From contig JAJTUQ010000006.1 of the NCBI GenBank assembly GCA_021399445.1, forward strand, positions 1,364,001 to 1,428,000: 64,000 bases of DNA. The letters run 5' to 3'. Under the pieces are notes generated by a model that saw only the letters and a program-made list of their open reading frames with translations, did not search any database and was not told the DNA's origin. This stretch comes from Xylogone sp. PMI_703 (Eukaryota > Ascomycota > Leotiomycetes). A program made the position numbers and the translations under genes. Shown in pieces: positions 11,379 through 22,185 of this stretch; the first letter of the stretch is position 1, and each line of letters begins with the position of its first letter.

Positions 11379-12691
11379 ATGTCGCATTCGAGATCCATGT
11401 CAACTCACAGTGTTGGAAGTGCCGGATTGGGACAACTGTAAAGAACTTGTTCGTCCTGTATAGTACAGTTCCACAACGCTCACTTCGGTGTAGTATACGT
11501 GCCACAGACGGTGCTGGTGCTCAAATTATTTCGAATCCTCCAAATGCCGAATTTGAGTATGACACCCTATATTATCACCAATAAGAAGAATTTACTAAAT
11601 GTATCAATAGGATTTGGTTTGTTCATGGACTAACAGGCAACCGTATCGATACTTGGAGACATGCGGGAGGGAATTTTTGGCCGCTGCAGCTCTTGGCCGA
11701 AGACTTCCCTCAGGCACGTATCATAACCTATGGATATTCCGTTGATATTCCTAGGTTTGTATCCGACTGGAAGAATCAGAGCTCAGATAGTATGGAGAGA
11801 TACGGCCACTCTCTAGCGTATGCAATTCAAGCATCCCGGCAGGATCCCAAACACGGAATAATCACGTGTCCAATATACTTTGTACCACACTCCTTTGGTG
11901 GCTTGGTTGTTGAACAAGCCCTCTTACTATGTGCTGGTGTTAATTCAGCTCTTCGTTCTGTCACCGATGCAACCGCCGGAATCCTTTTCATGGGAACCCC
12001 CCACAGCGATGCTCACCTTAAGGTATGGGGTCAGGCCTTAAGAAAGCTTATTAAGATCGAATACAACGGCACTATACGAGACGAAGTCCTGAGAGACTTA
12101 AAAAGAGACAGCACCGTGCTCATGGATCTGGAGCAGAATTTCCAGCAGGAGACGAGACGCGGGCCTCTCAAACATATAAAACATTTCTACTTCCACGAGA
12201 CTAATCGTCTACCACAGACTAAAGTTCTTATCGTTCCACAACCGTCAGCCGTCTTAAAAGATACCAGTAGGCGCGCTATTAATGCAAACCACTTGGATAT
12301 GGTCCGATTTAAAGGGGCAAAAGACCAAGGCTATTCTGGATTCAAGAAGCAACTGATGAGCTGGGTTTCTCCAGATACTGAAGTCTCTAAAGATAGCAAG
12401 AAAAAGAAGGGCCAAACTAGGATGAGTGCAAAAATTAGTGTTAATGGACCTACCTTTAGTGGAAATATCAAGGGCATGGTGAATGCTAATCAAAATACGA
12501 CATCGGGGATCCAACATGTACAAAATGGACCACATAGCCGACAGATGCACACTCATTACTACAGAGATGGACAGATCGAATCTGAGATCGAAGATTCTAG
12601 TTTTGACGAGGACAGCAGTGGCATGGAAGACGACATTGGAAGTAGTAGTAGTGGTAGTGGCAGTGGAATTCAGGAGAGTGATGACGAATAG
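11379..12691 (+). CDS. SERAC1/SesB-like alpha/beta hydrolase with Gly/Asn-rich C-terminal tail
   Basis: Model join(11379..11437, 11494..11556, 11611..12691), 400 aa. The N-terminal 270 residues form a fungal lipase/esterase-like domain of the kind found in SERAC1, DUF676 proteins and NLR-linked SesB effectors. The oxyanion segment is FVHGLTG (44-50), the nucleophile elbow is HSFGG with Ser135, and the likely catalytic His268 lies in NANHLDM. The conserved MGTPH and VPQPSAVL blocks are also present. A short lysine-rich linker leads to a Gly/Asn/Thr segment (about 315-350) that resembles fungal amyloid signalling motifs, then an acidic, serine-rich end (368-400). No NLR gene is adjacent. Introns are 56 and 54 bp. 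The first exon is inferred; an in-frame second ATG lies at 11397. The elbow starts with Pro where Gly is usual. Confidence 0.8.
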
Positions 12692-13005
12692 ACGGTGTTC
12701 ATTTGAAAATTTCTTTTTTATTCTTTTTGCCCACAGGCAACTTTGTGAATTTATCCCTTAGACTAGATGTGAATATGAAAGACACTGGTATGCAACTAAA
12801 GAAATACATGATGAGACTCGACAAAACAAACGGGTATGTTGATTGTATGACAAAGGAAAATTCCATCGAGAGCTCTATCGAGCTGAACTTGAAAACGCCC
12901 AAACACCTTGCGAAGTATACACATCTATGCTGTACACATGGCTTTCTCTCCAAGGCCAATCCAACCATATATGACAAAAATGCCGAATCAGCACTCCAAT
13001 TGCTC
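12692..13005. other. convergent intergenic region
   Basis: This separates the 3' ends of the hydrolase (plus) and the LAM-type gene (minus). It is AT-rich and holds a T-rich run at 12703-12730. Open frames crossing it on both strands have no domain. I see nothing else. Confidence 0.6.
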
Positions 13006-16000
13006 TTAAACTCCTGTATCCGCATTCGTTTCCTGCCCTCTCTTTTGTCTTCTAACCACATCCTTAAGAAGCCGGAGTCTCTCTTCAGTAACACGGATCG
13101 CATCATCCACTTCTCGAGCGTCCATTTTCTCTTCTCTCAGTTTGTCCCCCACAAATTTCGCCTCAATTGGCATTCTTCCCACATCTCTGAGTCGTTCCAT
13201 GCCGATACGCTGGTCCAGCCAATCCCAGAGCTCACTCTCTTCTCTTCTCCATAACTCGTCGTAAGCAGCAAGTCTTTCTGAGCCACTGATATGATGACCA
13301 ATGCCATGCATTCCAACACTAGTGTGATCGCCTTTGCCTGAGAATCCAAAGCGTAGCCAACTCGTAACGAGTAAAGTGACAAGGATTATGTATATAACAT
13401 TAGCTGTAAGAATGGGCTTGATAATGTCAACAACCGGGCCAAGGACTCCTTTTAATGGTTGCAGGACACCCCACTCTGCGGCTGCTGGTTTGGTTTCCAC
13501 TGCAACTTCTGGCTCGGCAATGGCTTTTGTCTCCTTTCCTTTTCGTCCTTTCTTCTTTCCCTTGGCAGTAGTGATGGCAGCTGGAGGACCGCGGCGAGAA
13601 GAAATTGCTCCCTTGATTGCAGCTATGATATCTTTCGCGAATTGAACTTGTCCCTCATTTGCGCCCTTCTCGATTGGACCTACATATCTTTAGTCAGCAA
13701 TAGTCTTAGGCGTGAACCATCTATACATACCCTTTAGCCAACTCTTGCCAGTCCATTCTATTGTACAGTTCATCTGCAGTCTCGTCCCATTCCCTTCTGC
13801 CCACGTTAAACAATATTTAGTTTTGGTACTGAAGACGTTGCCACTAGGAACGTCTGGTGTTTGAGTTGAAATAGTCACAGAGACAGCCTTCTCAAGGTCA
13901 ATTGCTTCAAGAGTTTCCGTGCACACACACTTTGTTGACTTGGGCCCGATTGGAGCATTGAGAGGTTTAATGTAAGAGTATGTCCGAACCTTATTCTCCG
14001 CTGTAAGGATTTGCGTCTCTTCTAAACTGACTTCTGTGCATTTTTGGTCATTGGACAACCATTGCCGCATGAAAGAGCCAGAGGCTGGTCCAAACATAAG
14101 AGTATATACTTTGCCAAGCGGTGCTGGTATAACTTCGTCTGAAAGAATCTTGTCGTAATGTGTACTCTTATCCGAACAATCTGTTGGTGCATGTGTAGCG
14201 GGTCCAGGGAAATCTTGTGCGCCATCCATCGGGCTTGCATCTTTACTTTTCTCTGGCGAACCTCCATTTGCTACTGCCACGGCCGAGGGCTTTCGGCTGA
14301 CTGACTTTCCTATATCGTCGCTTCCAGCAGTGCTTCCATCAATCTGGTTGATACTCATACCATCCTCCTCGTCTTCGTCCTCATCATAGACCTCTTCTTC
14401 ATCACTGTCGCCTTCAGAATCAGATCCGCTTTGACTTCCATTCGCTACAATATCGTCCTTCTCGGTTTTGTCACCTCCTCCTGCTCCGTCAAGTCTAACT
14501 CCATTGAGAGAGCTATGCAGGCTAGGATGGCCCAATTTCCAAATTCCTACAATAAGATCGTAGGTGGAGTCTCTACTAGTAAAACTTGCAAATATATGTT
14601 TTGCGTGCAGTGTAGATATCATGAGGCCGTTTTTGAATACTAATGCTGTACTCCTTTTCTCAACTGAAACTATCTCATCGAAACTCATTACTAGCGTTGT
14701 AACCCAGCCAAGGATGTTACTGCTAAAACATAAATGACCTTCAGACACATAAAGTCGACCATGAGCAAGGATTTCTCTCTGTAAAGCACAGCTGTAGTCT
14801 TCGATAAGGTAGTCATCATCCGGGACACTTCTAAAAAGTTGATGAAAGTCTCGATTTCTTTTCTTGCTAGCAACCGCAAATCCAGTAATCTTGGGAGCTG
14901 TAGTTGCGGTAGGGTGTGCAACAGAAGCATTAGCGGCTGTGATTGCGGCTCCGATAGTTGTAGTTGTTGCTGCAGAACTACCTCTAGTTCTCCGTTTGCC
15001 CATTGCGCTCCGTATGCTACCGGTCCGCTGTATAGTGTTTGACCTAGAGTCGATGGCACTGCCATTAGGGGGAGTCTGGTCACCTGCACTTGGCTCGTAC
15101 ACTGTCCGGGATCTCGATAAATCATCAATGGTTGTTGACGAATTATTGTCGATGCTATATCCCATTGTGGTCTGGGAACTCGCTTGATTAGAATCATCGT
15201 CCAGGTCGGACTTCTCGCGTCCATCGTCCATGGCTTTGGAACCCATTGAATTATTATTGTTGGTGTTAGTTTCTGGAATCCCAAGTTGGCTTAGGCTTAG
15301 ATCTCCTAAGCCTAAGGTCTTCACCGCAAGCTCCTTTTGCTCCGTCTGCTCCGATAGATCCCCCTTTTCTCCAACGACTTCAACCTCAGGGGTCTCAATC
15401 TCCTTAATGTCTTCTTTCCCACCTTTAACTTTACTTCCTGAGCCAGATGTGTTCGTAATGCTGTTACTAATTGTGTTTGCTGTATTCTGAATAGCAGAGA
15501 GAGCACTAGAAAAGAATCCGCCGGACTGGTTAGGAGTAGGCAGAGTGCTATTTTCAGGTGTTGGCGAAAGAGGAGCCGGTGTTATGTTTGATAGCTTGCT
15601 AGGACCTAGAGTAGCTGACGAGGATCTCACTCTTCGGTGCGATATCATATTCCCCGAAGGGGATACGACGACATCTGGATTCTTTGTGATTGACTTCGGT
15701 GGGTCTGTTTCTCGAAAGGTAGGGAATCGAGAAGTGCTAGGCTCGGTTGGTGTTGGGGGGGTATTCACAATTATAGGGGCGGGATCATCAGAAGGTGGCG
15801 TACGCGGCGGTGCAATGCTTGTGTCTATCTTTTGAGCCTTGCCTGTGCGCGGCCGGTCGGGGGAGGAGGCTGCTGAGGTAGCGGCAGATTGTTTCTCAGC
15901 AAATATAGTGCCAAATTTTGAGGTTACGCTATTATGCCGACTGCGTGTTCCACTCTTCTCCTTTGGAAGTGACCCCGCACCTCCACTACTCGATGTACGC

Positions 16001-17110
16001 TCAGGACTTGTATTTGGGCTCGGACTGCGTCGTTGCTTGAGAGCTTCTTTCAGTCTGCCAACAGGGGATGGACTCCTCTTATGAGATCCGTCGGTAGGAG
16101 CTCTAAGGGTCCCCGAGCTGGAAGTTGTGGGAACGTCTGAGGTAGCCAGGTTGTCGACTGATGCAGAAGCTCTGGTTGATTCCTCTTGTTGCTTCTCAAC
16201 ACCTTCAAGTGGAGTGGTCGAGACCTGGATCAGTGGCAATGACGTGGTGCGTTGGTCGACATGCGGTGAGTGGTTAGAAAACGAAGGTTGATGTTCATGA
16301 GCCCTGTGGCGGCGTTGCAGTTAGTACATGAAGCCTTTACTTATAACGAGTTCGGCGGGGCCGGCAGCACCTCTTCCCGCAACAAGAAGCTTAATTAAAT
16401 TGCACCCTTCACGCCGGAGAATACGGTGCAAGGCAGATGTGAATGGAATAGTGCGTGGAAAGAGCGGTGGATAACGATTGCGTGGTGCCGGACCTGCAGA
16501 GAGCGAATCTAGGGGAGTACGGTGCTGAGCGTTTGCGAAGGACCGGCCGCTCGCTTCTGTCCACGTACGTACTTCGCACTCGTACACCTCGTTTGCGTAT
16601 GGTTGGTGCTGCGGACGGCGCCAAGAAAACAGACAACAAAAAGGAATGCCGCCAGAGCAAAATTGATAAAGGAATCAGGGGTCAAACTTACTCCTCGGTA
16701 TCAGAATCATAGGTATAGACGCTGCTATTGTCGTCAGCGCTCTTCAGCACCCGGTCACTCTCATTCTCAAGGGTCCCGCGCTCCGCGACGCTTCTGCCTC
16801 GAGCGACTTCTTGACTGATGCGCAGCTCCTCCTCCCGCTTCTGGCGCCGCTTCGATGTCAGGCCTCTCGACATGAGCTTCTTCAGCCCGTTACCGTCCGC
16901 TATACTGTTGCTGCGCGAGTGTCCATTAATCTTGTCAATTGCGCTCTCCAGCGATTCTCGTATCCCCGAATGCTCACTGCTGCCGCTGCTCTCAACTCTA
17001 TCGATGGAGTTTTGAGACGAGTTTCTCGACTTGCGGCCTAGACTGCGGGTCTTGGACAGCAGATGCGAAAGCCCACCTCCACCCGTGGGCGACTCTAAAT
17101 GATCTGTCAT
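13006..17110 (-). CDS. GRAM and VASt domain sterol-transfer protein (LAM/Ltc family)
   Basis: Model complement(join(13006..13679, 13732..16303, 16692..17110)), 1221 aa. LAM proteins are ER-anchored at contact sites and move sterol between membranes through a StART-like VASt domain (family knowledge). Seen here: a long Ser/Thr/Pro-rich disordered N-terminal half, a GRAM domain at about 620-730 (starting DFHQLFRSVPDDDYLIED), an acidic linker (DSDEEEVYDEDEDEED), one VASt domain at about 855-1060, and a single hydrophobic helix at about 1087-1106 (VIYIILVTLLVTSWL) followed by a basic/charged tail. One GRAM plus one VASt resembles Lam5/Lam6-type members rather than the two-VASt Lam2/Lam4. Intron 1 is long (388 bp) but has a GTAAGT donor and a perfect TACTAAC branch site; intron 2 is 51 bp. 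It is divergent from the Atg38-like gene. Confidence 0.88.
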
Positions 17111-17730
17111 GGTTAAAACTCCTTCTTCACACCCAGCTAGTTGACCAGCTACGAAATAAAATGCGATATCTGCAAATAATTGGAGAATTCGTATCCAAGC
17201 ATGTTAAGTTGTAGAACAAGGATCGCTGCGTGCCTCGGTCTGACTAAAGGCTGAAAGGCTGAGCTTAAGAATGGAAATTAAGAGTGCAGAAGTTCAAACC
17301 AGCAGTAGACCACATATCGCAGCTTTAGCATCATCCAGAATATGGTACCGAGATGACTAGAGGAGAATAGAATTGAGGTTCTACGGTTATGAAGGAAGAG
17401 TGACGTTTGAGTTAGCTATCGGCCTGGGCCAAGTTCCCTATCACGGCCGCTTCCCGTCCCTGACCTTCCCACCAAAGCAGGTGACTTTGGGGGAGGGGCT
17501 CGGCCGCGTCCTACTTTGTGTGACTGGCAGACTGCATTATATCATTGGCTGCCTGAATTATCCATGCCTGATTTCATAGGCTAAAAGGGTCCGGGGAAGG
17601 TTACCGAGGTTTTGCCGCTCCGCCCGCCTCATGACTACCTTCAGTTGAGGGACTCGATAATAACTTCCTATATTGCTCCACATTACACATCTAACAGCTT
17701 TCCAGGCCAGTAGAGAGTGGAAGAGTCGGG
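17111..17730. promoter_or_regulatory. shared divergent promoter region (LAM-type gene / Atg38-like gene)
   Basis: 620 bp separate the start codons of two divergently transcribed genes, so both promoters must lie here. I see no decisive single motif. An 82-codon or shorter open frame crosses it without any domain. Confidence 0.6.
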
Positions 17731-19406
17731 ATGGATGAGTCTCCGTTGACGTTGGTATGCATATACCCTAATGTTCCCCTTTTCCACCTTGCTAACTCCT
17801 ATTGTAGGCTCACGATCATGCAAGGGCCGCGGCTCTAGCTACGCACACCTCCGACACCACCGTAGCCATCAGTGAGCACACACTTGCGGCCGGAGAATTT
17901 GCAAAGGCGGCTACAGGAACAGGGAGCACTGAAGCACTGAGAGTTCTACGGCTTCTAGAACAGCACCATCAGAAGCTCTCAGCTTTGTTACGAGATCCAG
18001 TCGGTACTACAACAGCCGCAGCTCCTGAGACAGAAGTACAAGTGGTGGAAGAAAAGCCAGCGGCAACAACAGCCCCGGTAGCAGAGCTTCCTACTTCGAA
18101 GTCTGATATTGGAGCCCGCTCTTCGTCCCCAGTCAGAAGTGTTCCGAGCCTACCGCAGCCCAGACGTCTTCCAGCTCGAGAGCTCTCCTCTTCTATAGCA
18201 AGCAACCTAGCCTCAGCCAGGGGCATACGTTCAAATTATGTGCGGCAACCACTGTCGCCAAGCGTATCAAGGGATCAGGCACCTGGTAATTTGGAAGTGC
18301 CCCCAAGGCTAGAAACGAAGCGGTCCAGGATCCCGAGTACAATTCTAGAAGAGGACACGAAGAAGCCCAGCTGGACACCACCAACGCAAACTAGTCCAAA
18401 AAGCAAGGAGACCTCGTCGCCCAGCACACAGCTATCGACTGCGGTGGCGACTGCGGCTACAAGCAGAGCGCAACAACAAGAGAGCCAGACAACTGAAACA
18501 GATGAAGGTTTTTCGAAGTTCTACAACGTCTTTGAAAATATTCTTTACAAGCTCTCTGCCCCACTTGCGTTTGCAGGTTTACCTCTAGCTTCCGAAGAAG
18601 AAAGCACTCCTGTCGCTAAGCCAGAGCCGTCTCCCGTAACCCCAGCGAAATCCAGATCACGCACCCGTGAAGAAAGGCTAGGACCTGAGCCCGATGTCAG
18701 CAAATATATATCTCGTGCTGCTCTACGTGCCACTGCCCGCGATGGGGGTAATGACTCCTTCTACGTCGTACCAACTACTGGCCACACCGTATCCTACGCT
18801 CACATCCTATCATACGCCGACAAAGAAAGAAGACGGATGGCCGCCTCCCTCCACAGCAATGATTCTGGCGGCCTCGGAGATACCCATGATGACGATGACT
18901 TTGTAGACGCGAGAGAAACTCAACTGCCTGACTCTCCTGGATTGCAAAAGAGATTTGGAGGGAAGAAACGCGCCGATAAAGGCGCGGAACATGTCATGGA
19001 GGAACTATTCATCGAGAATGTGAGTTTGAAAGATTGCATTGATAAACTTAGTAAACGATTGCATACTTTTGAGATGAGTGCGCAGAATAGTACTTTGGCT
19101 TTACATGAGAGTATGAGATTATTACGGCCGCAATCTCCTGCTGGTGTGCATGGGCAACAAGATATGCGTGGAGGACCTGGGCCTGGAGATGAGGTTTTGA
19201 AAAAGAGAGTTTTGGAGATGGAAGATCAATTGAATGCAATGGCTAAGGACATGGAGAAGTTAGAGAAGGAGAATGAGAAGCTCCGGAATGTGGTTGGGAG
19301 GTATAGAGAGAGATGGGAGAAGTTGAAAGAGGGAGCAAAGAGTAGAAGAGAGGGCGTTGCTGCTGCGTCAAAAGATCCATCTAGTAGTGCTGCTGCCGAC
19401 GGCTAG
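17731..19406 (+). CDS. Atg38/NRBF2-like protein (MIT-type N-terminus, C-terminal coiled coil)
   Basis: Model join(17731..17754, 17808..19406), 540 aa. The first exon encodes only eight residues; the 53-bp intron has a GTATGC donor and a GCTAAC branch site. Residues about 9-75 are an Ala/Leu-rich helical bundle typical of MIT domains (AHDHARAAALATHT, then EHTLAAGEFAKAA, then LRLLEQHHQKL). The middle is disordered and Ser/Pro/Thr-rich with a short conserved-looking block (FSKFYNVFENILYKL). The end is a coiled coil (about 480-525, MEDQLNAMAKDMEKLEKENE) and a low-complexity tail. Atg38/NRBF2 has an N-terminal MIT domain and a C-terminal dimerising coiled coil, and links Atg14 and Vps34 in PI3-kinase complex I. 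The architecture matches, but the assignment is by pattern only. Confidence 0.6.
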
Positions 19407-19586
19407 TTTCAAGGGACCGTTGGTTCCAATTCTTCCTTTCGTCATCTAGCAATAGTATTTTAATGGATATTTTTCGGTCCTTAGTTATCTCCGCGGGTTT
19501 ATATGCCACTGGTAAGACGAAAATTTACATGGCTTCAAAGAGAATAGTCTCCATTGGTAGCTTGGTCAGTATGCCAATGAGGGTTC

Positions 19587-22185
19587 CTAAGAACATAGAA
19601 GCTTCTCAACTTGCTTTTCCAACCTCTCCTCATACCCGATAACCCCTTTTTCAAGCACACTCAGTACTCCACCTTTCAACAAAAATAGGCTCCGTCTCCG
19701 ATTAACCTTCTCTTCTTCATCCTCCTCGTCATCACTTTCCCCTTCGCCATAATCCTCCTTCTCCCCCTCGATAACTCTCTTCATCATAAATCGGTCGTGG
19801 CTCACCAGCAACACAGCCCCATCCCAGGCACTAAGGGCGTCGGCAAGAGCCGTGATAGTGTAGTAGTCAAGATGTGTCGTAATTTCATCAAGCACGAGCA
19901 GCTGTGGCTGTTTCCAGAGCAGTCTGGCCAGTGCGAGACGTACGAGCTGCCCTCCTGAGAGCTTCGCGACTGGAACGTCGGAGGCTGTGCGCCCTGGGAG
20001 ACCGAGGGAGCCGAGCAAGCCACGGACTTCGCCCTCGTCGAGTTCTCCTTCCACGTCCTTCGTCAAGATGGCTAGAGCTGTGAGTTCAGGAGTGGTGCGG
20101 CCGATGGATTGTAGTTCCTCAATCGCGTGCTGGGAGTAGTATCCTAGACGAAGACGGGGATGTCGGGTCACGGTTCCTTTGGTTGGCTTGAGGTTATCGA
20201 CGAGAAGTCCTATTAGAGTTGACTTTCCACAACCGTTCAGACCTAGGATGCCAATTCTGTCACCAGTGTAGATCGTTAGATCCACATCTTGCAGTACGAT
20301 AGGGGATGCGGGATCGCCCTTCTTGACCGGATACCGGAAAGTCACTTTATCAAGGGAAACCAGGGGACCGGGAAAGCGTAAATCAGGGGCTGGAGGAAGG
20401 GTAATGGTGACTGATTTCTCGTCCACGGGGACATCGATCTCCGCCCTAGAGCTGGTATGGTATCCCGCCAGGTCCCGATTCAGTTTGAATCTTCCGCCTT
20501 TAGCAGACACCTGCAGACCCATACGATCGTCCAGTTTCTTCTGTCGTGACTTGGCTTGTCTGAGCTTATTATCGTCCCCTGATGCCAATCCTTGTTTAAT
20601 ATTCCGCTTGATAGTCTCCTGTATGTGAGCTTTCTGCTTCTCTTGGGCCTCTTTCATGCGCCCAAGATAGCGTTTCTTGTCCTTGATTGAGGCCTCATAC
20701 GTCAACAGGTTCCCGCGAAAGTACGTGAGAACATTGTCACGCAGAATTATCAGTTCCTGGCAGACAGTATTGACGAAATCTCGATCGTGAGAGACTATCA
20801 CTACGGTAGGTGGATTTGGACCCGATTCGCGAAGATCTATTAGATGGCGTTGGAGCCATAGAATACCGAGCATGTCTAGGAAGTCTGAGAGAAATACCAT
20901 CAGCATTGGAACATAGATAGATATAGATGCTTAAAGTGTAGGCTTTACGAACTAGTTGGCTCATCCAGGATAAGGATATCCCCAGGTTGAAGTAGTGCAC
21001 TGGCCAAATACATCCTCATCCGCCATCCACCGGATAGTGTCGAGCTTTTTCGTTCAAAGTGTGCCTTGGGAAATCCTAAACCTGAAAGAATGCTTCGGGC
21101 TGTAACCTCAATCTCAGCCATCCTAGTCGGCTCGACTTGAGACTGAAGCTCAGATAAGAGATCAACCGCTGCGTTGGTCTCCTCCCTCAGGGAGGCATCG
21201 TCTATCTCTTCATCTTTCTGTTGGAGACTAATGTTCTTTATAAGTCTAATTCGAGAAGAAAAGTGCTGACTGGACTGTACCGTTTTGCGGATGCTGCTAC
21301 TGCTTTTTCAGAAGCAACAAGTACTTTTCTGGCATTCCAGCCTCTTGCGCCGCTTCTAAGAGTAGCCATTTTATCATCCTCAAATAGTTGCCTTTCAAGG
21401 CGACCATGTTGGACTTGCCGAAGAGCACGAAGAGAAGAGTATGCATTTTGTGGGTTGTCTACCGCTGGTTGGAGAACTGTGATTGTCTGCTGTTAACGTA
21501 GATTCTATTACCTAACTTTAATGGCAGGTACATACTCTCAATTTCCTTTTGGATGATACTTCTGGAAGTCGCTTTCTCAATCACTTCCTCAAGAACCGAG
21601 AGGGAGGAGCCAGACTTTGCAGCCTCGCCAGTAGAGGAAGCTTCTTCGGCAACGGAAGTCTGTTGCAGACTAGAAATCCTCGTTTGAAGGGGTATTCCGG
21701 GGATCAGTTTTTCAGTAATTGCTCTCAGGATTGCTAGTTTGCTGGTATCAGCCTTGAATAATCCTCGCTAGTAGTAGTTGTAGGATATCCAATGACGTAT
21801 CTGGGATAATGCGTACTTGACTTTCCACTGCCATTTCTCCCAATAAGAGCATAGGTAACGCCGGCATTAAATTTCAAAGTAGCATGGGCGAGAATTTCCA
21901 AACCCTCAGCTCTTGCCTTGCCCTTGGCTTTAGGGGCATCTTTGGATGTCTCTGTTTTTACAGTGATATTGAGATCTTCGATATTTAGCTGGGATTAAAA
22001 TCAATTTATGAAAACAGATTAGGAAAATGGTTAAGGCAGCCTTTGAAATGGATACCAAACCAGAAAATAAGAGAAACAGTTTGATTTACCTCCTGGTAGA
22101 CGGGATCCGCTATATGGAAACGAGTCTGTTTACATGTAACCACAATCGTGGTTGCATTTTCAGAAGCGATTGGAACATCCGTCAT
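19587..22185 (-). CDS. ABC-F family ATPase (two nucleotide-binding domains, no membrane segments)
   Basis: Model complement(join(19587..20884, 20953..21227, 21281..21476, 21536..21733, 21817..21988, 22090..22185)), 744 aa. ABC-F proteins are soluble twin ATPases acting on ribosomes in assembly, translation or stress control (family knowledge). Domain 1 has Walker A GRNGSGKST, signature LSGGWRMRMYLA and Walker B DEPTNFLD, all rebuilt across splice sites. The inter-domain linker is charged and helical (KKRYLGRMKEAQEKQKAH). Domain 2 has Walker A GLNGCGKST, signature LSGGQLVRLALA and an altered DEITTHLD. An acidic insertion (ESDDEEDEEEK) lies near the C-terminus. All five introns are 53-101 bp. 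The intron between exons 4 and 5 of the model uses an unusual GTTCGT donor, but it is required to give DEPTNFLD. It is not clearly Gcn20, Arb1 or EF3. Confidence 0.88.

Noticed and set aside
11438..11463. 26-nt intron in the hydrolase gene
   Set aside because: Too short for a fungal intron; the 56-nt intron 11438-11493 gives the correct frame and a CTCAC branch.
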